The position numbers and the translations under genes are program-made. The notes beneath the pieces are model-generated. The model worked only from the letters and a program-made list of their open reading frames with translations, searched no databases and was not told the DNA's origin. Of a stretch of 64,000 nt of DNA, positions 24,851-35,376 are shown piece by piece; position 1 is the stretch's first letter; the number at the start of each line of letters is the position of its first letter. Location: positions 744,001 through 808,000 of the forward strand of contig JBAJFE010000018.1 of the NCBI GenBank assembly GCA_037903355.1. The letters are read 5' to 3'. The DNA comes from Trichuris trichiura. Its lineage: Eukaryota; Nematoda; Enoplea; Trichinellida; Trichuridae.

Positions 24851-27800
24851 TTACTGCGAATGGGAGGGCCTATGTTCGACCGCAAGTACAGCTTTACCGT
24901 AGAAAGGGTAATAAACAACTGAATTGTTGCGAATGGACAAATACAAAAGTAGAAAACGGGCGGTAAGAAAATTTCTCTCACTAATAAGAAGATCATCCAT
25001 ACTCGAAGAAGAAATGGACGATACGTACAAGTTAGAATTTGAAATTAAGCGTAACAACAAACTGTAGTAGGAAAAAAATTCCGCAGCCGCGTTACTGGTA
25101 CGGACGAGAGAAGAAGCATCACCAGGAATAACCAAAACCAACAATATCAGCAACCAGAAAAAAAAAGTGGAAGCGCGGAAGCTGCTTCTTTCATGGCGAA
25201 CACTGGGATCACACTGGAAAGAACGAGTGAGGCGAAGAAGCTGGTCGCCTTGCCATGAACTTAGTAGAATTTCATCTTGTCGCTACGAGATCTGTAAAAC
25301 AAATTCAGTTAAAGAAATTGTAAATTCTTAAAACGGCATACCTAAAATAAATCATGGCTATCAATAAGAAACTTTGTACTGTTAAGGCGATGCCAAATAG
25401 CGTAGGGTTGAGGCAATGGCTTTCACTATTCGTTAACGGCAGAGCCTGGAGAAGGATGTATGGAAATTGAATCTACTGATAAGCGAAGTGCGATTTTGCA
25501 AAACCTTTGCCCTTTGAGCTGTATTCAAATGCTCAATATCCTGTTTGAGGGCTTCCAGGTAGGGTTTTATTGCGTTAAGCGTAAAGCTTTCCACACCATG
25601 CTGGCCTCCACCGGCTGGACCAGCTGCAGATAAAGCTTGAACGGTGATTTCCATACCACCTAATTTAGACATCAATTGTTGCAAGGAGAGCCTGAAAACT
25701 CGGAATGAAGGCGGCACCATAAGAGAAAGCATACTTACTGCTGCTGTTGAAAAATAGCTCTCGCGGAATTAATAAAGTCCATGATTTTGTCAACTTCCAC
25801 CCGCGAGATGGTTTGCCCGGAAGCCAATGCACTTCCTGCACCAGGGGCAACCGCGGGTCCTCCGGGTGGACGACTCGACAATATAGTACTTAACGATGCT
25901 GAAAAGAGCAATATTTTAAGCAAAGGAGCATTTATGCCTCAAAAAATAATAGTGTTCACTTTGCTGTTCAGATATATGGTTTAGCATGTTTCCAAAGCGC
26001 TCAATTGCCAATCGCATATTATTTTGACTTTCCAGAATTAAACGAAGATGACGGACCGATTGATCCTCCTCCTGACGCTAAGCAAAAATGAACAGATCAG
26101 CTAACAACCCCTTCATCCTACTTCAGCGGATTCGTCCTCTTCGTCCGACGAAATCTCGTGTTTCGCCTGCGGGTGTTCCGCCTTGAATCTTAAAAGGCTA
26201 TGCAAAGGGCGAATGAGTAAAAAGAAAGTCTACTTTTCTTTGGCCGTCTCAAATTCTTTGACTTTGCGTTCAAACTCTTCCAGCTGCTTCCTTCGCTGCT
26301 CGTCAGTTATTTGAGTTTTGGCTGTCTAAAGTCTGCGAAATAGTAAGCAGGAAATCGACAACAAAGTATTGTTCCAACCGTTGTAGCAGATTCGGGAATG
26401 AGAGCGAAAACCATAAAGCTAAACACGTCATGGTCATCTAAAGGGAAAACAAAAAAAGTGTACTGAAACACAGCGGCATAAAAACCAACCTGCCATTCCT
26501 CCTGTAGCTGCTGAAAGGCCGAAATAGCCATTTACAGGCAAAAAAACGTTAGAGGCAGACAAGCATGCTTGGAAAGGTGACTGGGGAGAGAGCCCGTCGG
26601 TTACGGAAACCTGCAAACACGACTACTTAGTACCAGCAAATTACCAAGCAGTTAGCAAACATACAAACAAATTGTTCTCACGATATTCCACACGAACTTT
26701 TACCGGAAACGGACGGTTGCGATAGTCATTCTTGCAGCTGGCAAACAGCTGCTGACTTCCGTCACTGAAAACGTCAGTTCAAAGTTGCGAATCCCTAACA
26801 CGCATAAGTGTGACTAACAGAAAACTAAAAATCAAAACTACCTATAAGGCAGCTAAATAAACTTACAAAACACCTAAAATGTAAACATAAAACAAGCAGA
26901 CGAGGTTGCAATTCAAGCGGAAGAAAACGTAACCAAAATTAAGGTTCAGACAACCTGCGCATCAAAGTAGTCTAACAGTACGAATAAAGTTGCAGGAAAG
27001 CTTAAAAAGTCAAACAAAATGTTTTGCTGCGCGTTGTTAAACTATTAGGATAGATCTTAATGAACTCCAATTGGCACGCAAAAAAATATGACTAGCCTTT
27101 CCTGGATGCTACTAATTATCTGGCGCACACTGGTATACAAAAGAGTGAACGGCTTCAATTTTGCAACAATATGAAGCTGCAGCTTCGTTTAAAAATTTGC
27201 TTGAGCATAAAATGCTTTTTCTACCCCATTTATGCATTTAAAACTAAACAGAGCATACCTGGAGTGATCGAAAGTCTTTGTTCCATCATTCAACATCGCC
27301 CCAATTAGGGGATTGTCTCCCTGGTTGGAATAAAAATGTAAACTGATACAAGCTTGGGTGAATCAGATGTTTACTTTTCCGTCATTGTCATACGAATCCA
27401 GAAATATGGCTAAACCATTCCACTGGTCATTGCAGCCAAAAACTTTTCCCAGTCTTCCCTTATACGCCGTATACCAGAAAGCCTGTAAAAGGGATAAAAA
27501 TAAAATATTTCTTATACACAACCCTTGCTTGTGGACATCTACAAATGTAAATTGAATATCAGAGAAGAAAGGGTTTCAAATGATGCCAACCAGAAGCGAC
27601 AGAGCATTGATTTGGAACAGAACAAAAAATCCAAATCGAATTTTCCGATCAGAAAACTCCCATTCGACTTGACGAATTTAAACAGTGTCCTACCATTCCA
27701 TCGGCGCCGATCTTTCCTGGCCCTTTTATTTGAAATGAGAATTCAACAATCCACCACTGGGATTCAATCAAAGGCCTGACGTTCCACGCAATACCTTGAA

Positions 27801-28213
27801 AAGGCAATTGGAAAAAAAATGAGCACCTTTCCGCTTCTAGCTTCAAGTTACCATTCTTGCTCTTCACGGAGGGTACCAAGCGAAGAAGTTCGGGCCCGGC
27901 AATGGCATCTGAAGTTAAAACCTTGAAGCACAATGACCAGGAAAACAAATACGAATGTGTTTTGCCAACAAAAGTTAATACAAGCAATAGCCAACCAGTA
28001 TAATGAGACGAGCATTGAATCACTGCAAAGGTTAGCAGAAAATAACGTGAACAGACCTCCTTCCAATTCCCAAAATGGAATGCGTCCAGTCCGGAGATTG
28101 AGCTTCGGGGCGTAAAAGCTGTGCTTATACAAGTATTTTTGGACGAACTTTTGTTGCGCCAACACTGGCAACACAAAACTGAGGAAAACCTCTAACACAC
28201 AGATCACTAACAT
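24851..28213 (-). CDS. ERGIC-53 / LMAN1-like mannose-binding cargo lectin
   Basis: Fourteen exons, phase-checked: 28213-28057, 27908-27852, 27794-27694, 27482-27375, 27320-27259, 26764-26665, 26610-26490, 26437-26379, 26325-26234, 26188-26122, 26077-25960, 25898-25739, 25691-25505, 25213-24851. A signal peptide (MLVICVLEVFLSFVLPVLAQ) precedes the L-type lectin domain: YKHSFYAPKL, IPFWELEGDAI, GPGKIGADGM, FLDSYDNDGK, GYFGLSAATGGMADDHDVFSF. Then come a charged coiled-coil stalk (QITDEQRRKQLEEFERKVKEF, AEHPQA) and a C-terminal membrane helix near residue 480. The family cycles between ER and Golgi, carrying glycoproteins out of the ER with its partner MCFD2. The canonical tail ends in Phe-Phe; here AAAEFF appears at about residue 510, human length, yet the frame stays open for 73 more codons. 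The last splice (donor 25504, GTTTTG) is the least certain. Confidence 0.9.
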
Positions 28214-30289
28214 TTTTCTTATGACTATGTACAGATTTACAAACACACGTGTAAAGCGTACGGTGAAATACAGTGGTTTTCAAGTGAATATAACTACTGC
28301 CGGAAAAGTTTCCTTATCACAAATGCGCTGGTAAAGTTGCTCACTACCAAAGTCATTCACTTTGCTAGTCATGCAGGACTTTCCTCCAAACCTAAAGGCA
28401 GAGTTTGGGATATTCAATCTGTATGCAAAAATCGAAATAATTATTTTGCCTGTATTTTTTACTTCCGCACCTTTCTGCAGCTCGCAAACAAATCGAACAG
28501 CGGAACTTAACCTGCCATAAAAGGCGAATAAGTCAAAATATATTTATTTTTTTAAGAGAGTTCGTGCAACTACATGCGGAAGCTATGCCCAACAGTCTTG
28601 TTTGTCTGTTCGCTCGTTTGTTCGGCGGGAGAACATTTTAATTTGCCTAAAACTTTACGCACGTCACCCTTGACGTAAATTCATGTACGGTGAAGTCAAT
28701 TTCTGAAATAATATCGTCCTCACTAAACGCAGGTGAATACTACTAAAAAGTGATTCAGCAGAGTGTATTAGCTCTCCGTGACATTCAAAATCATAAGCTG
28801 AATATTTAAAAATTCCAGGTCATTCGAAATTAATTATATTTAAGTCAAAAAAAGATTACGAGCGTTATTTTGAACGACTCTTTTGGACAAAAGATCAGTA
28901 TGCTTAACGAACCACAAAGTTATGCCATGGACGCGTAAGCTTTTTATTACTTTTATACTTCGCAGAGGCTTTTTTGGGTCTCCGTCTTTTAACCGCCTCG
29001 TCGGCATACTGTAAGTTTACCGGCCATCCAGTTCTGTCTTTGCGTAAGCCCAAGCCAAAAAATAAGACAAGTATTTTAGCTTACATCTAGTCCATGGCAA
29101 AGCAAGGTGGTCGGTATGTTCCCCAGTAAAGGCCGAAAAAAAGTGGCGACATGTTCGCCAGAAAAGAACCTGCATTTTCTAGACTGTAGGGCGGTTAAAA
29201 CACAAAACCACTCTAATGATTTGTTGTTCTCTGATGCGTCGTGGTGGTCAAAGTTCATTTAGGCTAAAACAAAATGTTCAACGAGTTATAAGGACAAAGT
29301 TTTACTTTTGAATGTTAGCCAGCGCAAACCATATATGCAAGAACGACGGAGATCCAATGACACGCGAAACTAATTCACAAATAGGTAAACCATACTGGAC
29401 TACAATTATTAATGCTCAGACGTCGGTTTACAGCTGCGTGAAGGTCATTAATGATTACGTATCGAATTACAATGGGAAGTGAAAGTTCGCTTCTAAACGT
29501 ACAACCTAAAAATGCGTAGACTGTTTCGTAAAATTTATTTATTTGAGTTCTTTAAGTTGAACAAATGCTGCCGATTGCTGGCAACAATAAGCCAGTTCCG
29601 ATGTCAAGACGACGTGGTTTTCCGTGAACCTGATTTATAGTCGTACTGTAACTTACGCAATCAGTTTGTTCTCTGCGCAATAATGAGCTAGTTGAGCCTG
29701 CTAAACTTTTCTCGCCTCGCGAAATTACTAAAAATTGCTAGCATTGTTCAGCTCTCAGTTTAAAAGTTGGGTTGTCCAATATGCGTTTCCGGAATAATAA
29801 AGCAGAGTGCTTAAAATACGGACGGGGCTTGTGCATTCCTTTATGAGAAGTCATTGCCAAACAATTTTTGTTCGTACGACTAATTTAGAGCGAACAAAAA
29901 AATAAAGATATTATTGGAAAAAAAGAGCTACAGCCGAGTGTAATTGTACAGCCATAGAATAGAATGCAGGTACAACTGCTTTGAATGAATTACTGCTTAA
30001 AATTGGCTCTGTATGCCTTCGTACGTTCTATTAATTATACTTAGCAAGGGAACCATTGCAAGCTGTTAATATTTTGTATTGTCCTGCAATTTCTTTTTGT
30101 ACCCAATTATTTTAAAAGCATAACTGTCGTTTTCAAGGAGAATATAAGTTGTTTTGCTGTCACCTCCTACAACTAACGACAGTATATGTTATACCGAACA
30201 TAGAAGGCGAGAAGTTTTGTAACTGGGTTGAGTAGTTCAATTTCAAGGCTTTTGCCCGACTTTAGCCGTTTTCTCTTGTAAGGTGTATT
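28214..30289. other. Intergenic stretch with repeat copy D
   Basis: No gene recognised. It holds a minus-strand copy of the dispersed repeat and presumably the promoter of the ERGIC-53-like gene. Confidence 0.4.
28975..29185 (-). repeat. Dispersed ~200-bp repeat family, copy D
   Basis: On the minus strand: AAAATGCAGGTTCTTTTC, GGCTTGGGCTTACGCAAAG, ACAGAACTGGATGGCCGG, TTACAGTATGCCGACG. Same order of blocks as the other copies. Confidence 0.55.
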
Positions 30290-30326
30290 TTGAAAGACAG
30301 GATGTCTTTTAACAGGCTTGAAAAGT

Positions 30327-30374
30327 TTCATAGTAGATCTTCAGATTCACGGGTTTGGCCTGTTGGATGTATCC
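30327..30374 (+). repeat. Left inverted repeat of the Penelope-like element
   Basis: Begins TTTCATAGTAGATCTTCAG and is the reverse complement of 32717-32764 with about two mismatches. Confidence 0.85.
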
Positions 30375-32600
30375 TAATAAAAATAAACCAAACAGCCCTT
30401 CTTGACAGAAAGTTCCAATCCCTATACTGTTCCCACTCCTGGGAGTTCCGTAGGTCCAACAATAAGCAAGCGCGTCCATCATCTTCACTCAATAACACAG
30501 ATAAAACTATCGTTAACCTCAGCTCCCTTGTTCTAAATGACAATGAGAAAACAGTTTTAGGCAAAGGTTTAAATTTCGTTCCCACTCCTAAGAACCCCCC
30601 GATTTTAGATATAATTGCCTCCACAGAGTACGGTCTCGCGCAAACCGATCCTAAAGTGGCTAAAGAAATTAAAGGTCACATCTCCAGCCTAGTATTGCGC
30701 AACAACAACAACAATCGTCCGACCCCAAACCTAAGCAGTTCAGAACGGGGGGTCATTAAAAGTCTAAAATCTAGAACGGACATTGTGATTACGAAGGCTG
30801 ACAAAGGTAATACGGTTGTTATACTGGATAGGAACATCTACACACAAAAGATAAATGAGCTCCTCAACAACCCCGTTTACCGTCCCATAAAACAAGACCC
30901 GAAAACTTTTGCAAAATATGTTAGACTCCTTCGCCAATGAACCCCAAGACCCAATTATTTCTAAAATAAACCGTAGTCTCTCATACATCAGTAACACTAG
31001 GTGCCCTGAACTCTACGGCCTTCCGAAAATCCACAAACCAGGGGTCCCTCTAAGACCAGTTGTCTCCAGCATTAATAGTGTCACCTCAAAACTTTGTTCA
31101 TATCTAAAAACTATAATCCAACCCTAACCGGTAAACGCGAGTCCAATGTTAAAAATTGTAAAGAATTTTGTTCCACACTAAAAGACATAAAAATGCAGCC
31201 CGGTGACATCATGGTCAGTTACGATGTAAAAGACCTTTTCACAAGCGTTCCCATAAAATATACCATCAAATTGCTTCAAACTCTGTTAGATGCGGACGAC
31301 ACCATCTTGCAGAGGACGAAATTAAACCCCACCCACATAGTTAAATTAGTTTCGTTCTGCATGCGCGAGGGCAACTACTTCAGATTCCAGGATAGTTTCT
31401 TCTCACAAAAGGACGGTGCGCCTATGGGCAGTCCACTCTCTCCCATACTTGCGGAGATCTTCATGAAACATCTCGAAGAAAAAGCCTTTAGCACTCTGCA
31501 AGACTGTGCCCCTCCTATCATTTTTAAAAGATATGTAGACGACATCTTTGCCATCATAAAATCAGGCAGTGAAGAAACTCTCTTGGAACACCTGAATAGT
31601 CTCTTCCCCAACCAGATAACGCTAACCATTGAGAAGGAAAATAATTGTAAACTCCCTTTTCTAGATGTCCTAGTCATTAAACAAGGGAATAAGCTAGAAA
31701 CAACAGTTTATAGGAAACCCATCCACTCGGACCGGCACCTAAACTTTTCTTCTCATCACCCTATTTCAGTTAAAAGAGGTATAGTTAAAGGGATGGTTGA
31801 CAGGGCCCTAACGGTTTGTGACCCCGAATATTTAAATACAGAATTAAGACACATTTATAACACATTATGCAGTAACGGATACCCCAGTAAATTCATCGAT
31901 TCCATTACTAAACAGTGCCAACAAAATAAACCTTCATCACCGTCCCCGCCTGATAACCAACAACGCCCAGTGCTGCTCCTTCCCTGCTACAGTGGTTTAA
32001 GTGAAAGGATCAGGAGACTGGGGCGCTCCTTAAATTTCAACGTAAGATTTAAAAGTTCATGTAATCTTCGTTCGATTGTGAGAAATGACAAGATCAAGGT
32101 TCCTTTTGACAGCAGACTCGGTGTCATTTACCAAATAAAATGTTGTTGCTACGCCGCCTACATAGGAGAAACGGGCAACACTTTACTTAAGAGATTCGGG
32201 CAACACATGAAGAATGTGTTGACATACAAGAACGCCGAACGAAGACTCAATGGGGTACAGGCCACCGGCCGAAGGCGTCCACCGACAACGGACCCTCGAA
32301 AAGCCATGGAGAACGCGATAAGTGCCTCAGTGATGGTTGAGCACCCATCTCAGTGCACACTCGACCAGCACCCGAAGATCATATGCCACGAAAACTTATT
32401 ACATCTTAGGCGTATTAAGGAGGCTCTGTACATCCGGAGTAACTCCACTATCAATCGTGACAATGGCGTGGAGGTTAGTGAAGTATGGGCTGCGCCGATT
32501 AATAAAAAATTCCAATGCTGCGCCCTACCCAACTAATCAAACACCCATTGTACTCATGCGCTATATAAACCCCTTACCGAATAAACACCTTCTCCCCAAC

Positions 32601-32641
32601 ACTGCTGACGACGGAACACGAGCAGTTCCGAAACGTACGGT
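32601..32641 (+). ncRNA. Hammerhead-ribozyme-like motif in the retroelement 3' flank
   Basis: CTGACGA (32605-32611) is followed by stem II CGGAAC/GTTCCG (32612-32617 with 32625-32630), GAAA (32630-32633), CGT, then A. The next bases CGGT (32638-32641) pair back with ACTG (32601-32604), one pair being G-T, to close stem I. This is the layout of minimal hammerheads known from Penelope-like elements, where stem III is almost absent. Cleavage would fall after A32637. Activity is not shown by sequence. Confidence 0.6.
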
Positions 32642-32716
32642 ATACAAATTGTTCTGTACTTTCTCTTACAATTTGCTCATCCATCCGTTGGTAGGGCATT
32701 TTGAAGTTTACTTACA

Positions 32717-32764
32717 GATACATCCAACAGGCCAAACAAGTGAATCTGAAGATCTACTATGAAA
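32717..32764 (-). repeat. Right inverted repeat of the Penelope-like element
   Basis: Begins GATACATCCAACAGGCC and ends in CTACTATGAAA; mirror of 30327-30374. Confidence 0.85.
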
Positions 32765-32771
32765 TTGTAAG

Positions 32772-32990
32772 GTGTAATAGTAATTGAATGAAGCAAATGC
32801 TCTACCAATGAATAGACGAGCGATTGCCGGCAAAAAGTAGAGAACGAAACTAACTTTATTCAAAGCTTTCTGAAAGCTTCGAAAAAAGTAAGTCGCATTC
32901 TGCACTTTCTCCTAATGATCGCTTATCCACCGAGTTGAGCAGCTGTTTTATTTACAGATACTAAGCGGAAAACGGGAAAAGCTTCGGGAA
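32772..32990. repeat. Degenerate fold-back repeat related to 34972-35288
   Basis: The left half carries GCTCTACCAATGAAT and the right half CGCTTATCCACCGAGTTGAG plus TTTACAGATACT, which are inverted, diverged versions of blocks in the better preserved palindrome at 34972-35288. The same block (GCTCATCCATCCGTTGGTAG) also lies in the Penelope-like 3' flank at about 32677. Confidence 0.5.
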
Positions 32991-33344
32991 GATCTTTAGC
33001 GGAGAGGTTGTCCGGAACAGTTCGGTTAAGCTTTCTTACCTTCTATAGCAGAAAGGCTTATACGAAGGAAGCAGTTTGCCTTGACAGGAGACATTTCAAG
33101 CCAAAATTAGCCATCGCTAAACGTTTTGCCATGACCAATGGAAGTATCTGCACTTTCGTGATACGGAGTAAAGAGCTGCATATTATGACTTTAAACTTGG
33201 TTTGACTTCGACGCTCTGCCCTGCTAGCAGATTATATTAGTATAAAAGCTGATGGCGGGGAAGCTTTTCATTGAAAGTTCTGTTTCTTTAAAGGATTCCA
33301 ACAAGCGGATAGAGACAGGGGATATAAAGAATATTTACACTGGG

Positions 33345-34376
33345 TCATTTATTAATTTCGAGAGCGCACACATACAAGAAGTTATCTGGATAACTCATGT
33401 TTAAGTATAGCCAAAGCAGAGGAGCTTCCGCCGGGACGGTGACGCCCTGGCAAAGCAGTGTAACATTGTCAATAGGCAGTTGTCCAAGTCGGTCTCCTGC
33501 TAGCTTTAATAGATCGCTTGCCTTTGTCAATTCACCGTCCTTTCCATCGGATTTGTATGCAGGCCAAAGGCGCTGCACGAAGGCGTAGTCCTTCTAAATA
33601 AGGCAAGCAAAGTATTAATGCAACGCTAGCGCCCTCTGCTGCTACATTAAACAGTTTGATTGGCAGATGTCTAATAGGCTCATCTTCAGAGTTTTGCATC
33701 AGCAAGCGATTCACTTCCCAGAACTGATCGAATCGAGCTGCAATAGAATAAAAACAAAATTGTACACGTAATGCCCCTATGCGTCTATTCGTCGTACACG
33801 TAACCATGGCATTCCAAAGCTGCTTCTGTCCGTGCTTTTGTATGCTGTTCATTACGCGACTTCGGTGCTTTATTTGGTCAGCTTGTTTTACAGTTTGAAT
33901 AAAATGAGCTTCAACGACTTGCAAAGATGAACAGGCAAAAAGCTCGTCGCGAGGATAATCCTAAGATTCGTACGCTTTATTTCATAATAATGAAAAGATG
34001 GCACCGACCTTCACGTGGACAGTAATTTGCCAGAGATCACTGGAACCTTGTTTCATTAAATCGAATAGAAGCCCAACGGGATAATACCAGCGCAACGGTA
34101 TTCCATTGTATTCTAACCAAAATTCAGTCTCAAAGGGCGGTTCTACAAAGGTGGCTATGTATTTGAAAACTTTTCCCGTTACCAGTGGGAAGTAGCTGTT
34201 GCGAGGGACAAGCATCTGAAGACATTAATATTATCGTACAACAAAAGGCAAAACGCAACTCTACGTACGTATATGTTTTTCGGCCGCTCAATGCATGTAA
34301 ATTCGTTCGAGGAGGCGCAAAAGCACACAGGTACTCGGCCCTCCCATACTTGCCTTCGAACGGCGCTATCTTCCAT
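33345..34376 (-). CDS. atg5: ATG5 autophagy protein
   Basis: Five exons: 34376-34269, 34215-34009, 33960-33798, 33737-33646, 33593-33345; 272 residues (human 275). Motifs in order: VWEGRVPVCF; NSYFPLVTGKV; FWLEYNGIPLRWYYPVGLLF; LWQITVHVK; VEAHFIQTVKQADQIKHRS; ARFDQFWEVNRLLM (first residue from the splice is Ser); LPIKLFN; APLLWLYLNMSYPDNFLYV. The lysine aligned with the ATG12 acceptor of human ATG5 is present, also at position 130. ATG5 is conjugated to ATG12 and with ATG16 acts as the E3-like enzyme lipidating ATG8 on the growing autophagosome. Two donors are unusual (GTACGT at 34268 and GTACGA at 33797); the second is forced by the frame into RFDQFW. Start Met is the first before the conserved block. 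Confidence 0.95.
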
Positions 34377-34971
34377 AGCAACGAATAGTCACTTTGAGTA
34401 CTTGCGGCTGTTCGATAGAATCCTGTAGCTTAACAAGTCATTTTACTGTTCGTCTTAAAGCACGGGCAGCGCAAAAATATGGACGAAAGCCTTGTACCAT
34501 TACGAGAGGCATAATGCAGTAACTGTTTGCAGGAATTTTAAATACAATGTTTTGCGGCTAACGTAATTCAACTTTGCCTGCTGGGATACGTCCACAGCCA
34601 GTTTGCATCTTTAAAAATAAGTTCCGCGCGAGAAATAACTCTGAAAACTCTAAAAATTAGAAAAAGTTTACGCAGAGCATTATTTCCTTGCTACGTTTGC
34701 AAAACGCAGTGCCTTCAAGGGCTTTCCCAAAGTAGATAATATTGCTTTTCCCCCGGTCTCCGGCTGTGGTTGAACTTAAAAATTTGGTTAATTTTCGCAA
34801 AGCAAACATAGCGTATGCGCTTGTGTCATACGATAGAAAATACAGTATAGCAAACAGTTAGTTTATAAAATTTTGTTTCGTTTTTCTATCTTTGTGCAAC
34901 AACGCAGGTATGAATTTTTTCCGAGTAGTAATATTCTTGAAAACAGGATGTTGCGTGACGGGCTGATGTTT
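34377..34971. other. Intergenic stretch upstream of ATG5
   Basis: No coding or repeat signal recognised; likely holds the ATG5 promoter (minus strand). Confidence 0.4.
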
Positions 34972-35288
34972 CATGGTTTGTTAGATCTTCTACGGCTTTT
35001 CCTGTTCTTGTCTGCGTTGGTATCTGTAAATTAAACGAAACAATTGCTCTACCAACGGATGGATGAACGATTATTAGGAAAAATTGTACAGGACTGATAC
35101 ACTCAACTTTTATTTTCATAAAATTGACTGAAAACTGAAACTGAAAATAAAAGTTGAGCGTATTGGTCCTGTACAATTTTTCCTAATAATCGCTCATCCA
35201 CCCGTTGGTAGAGCAATTGTTTCATTTAAATTACAGATACCAACGCAGACAAGAACGGGAAAAACCGTAGAGGATCTAACAAACCATG
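34972..35288. repeat. Long fold-back palindrome, two ~146-bp arms
   Basis: The left arm 34972-35117 and right arm 35143-35288 are reverse complements with few mismatches, separated by 25 bp. Outer ends are CATGGTTTGTTAGATC and GATCTAACAAACCATG. The block with GCTCTACCAACGGATGGATGA also occurs in the Penelope-like 3' flank and at 55110-55140, so it is probably a head-to-head pair of retroelement ends. Confidence 0.85.
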
Positions 35289-35376
35289 AATAGTAATATT
35301 AAGCTTAACGAAACTTGCTAAAGATCAGTAGGTGGTCAGTTACTTTACTCTCTTTGGTAATCCCTAATTCCTTGTA

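Larger units (their letters stand above)
30290..32764 (+). mobile_element. Penelope-like retroelement (RT + GIY-YIG), frameshifted
   Basis: Coding blocks 30290-30940, 30909-31127 and 31094-32536 read as one protein in shifting frames, so at least two frameshifts break it. The N-terminal block has NLSSLVLNDNEKTVLGKGLN and ITKADKGNTVVILDR, typical of Penelope-like elements. The reverse transcriptase follows: ELYGLPKIHKPG, VSYDVKDLFTSVP, DGAPMGSPLSPILAEIFM, and the catalytic FKRYVDDIFAI. After a linker comes the GIY-YIG endonuclease: GVIYQIKCCC, AYIGETGNTLLKRFGQH. Inverted repeats of about 48 bp (30327-30374 and 32717-32764) bracket the element, and a hammerhead core lies at 32601-32641 in the 3' flank. 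Family call firm; this copy is inactive in sequence. Confidence 0.93.

Noticed and set aside
25781..25984. Plus-strand frame opposite ERGIC-53-like exons
   Set aside because: The minus-strand reading joins 14 exons in phase with clear family motifs; the plus frame is its shadow.
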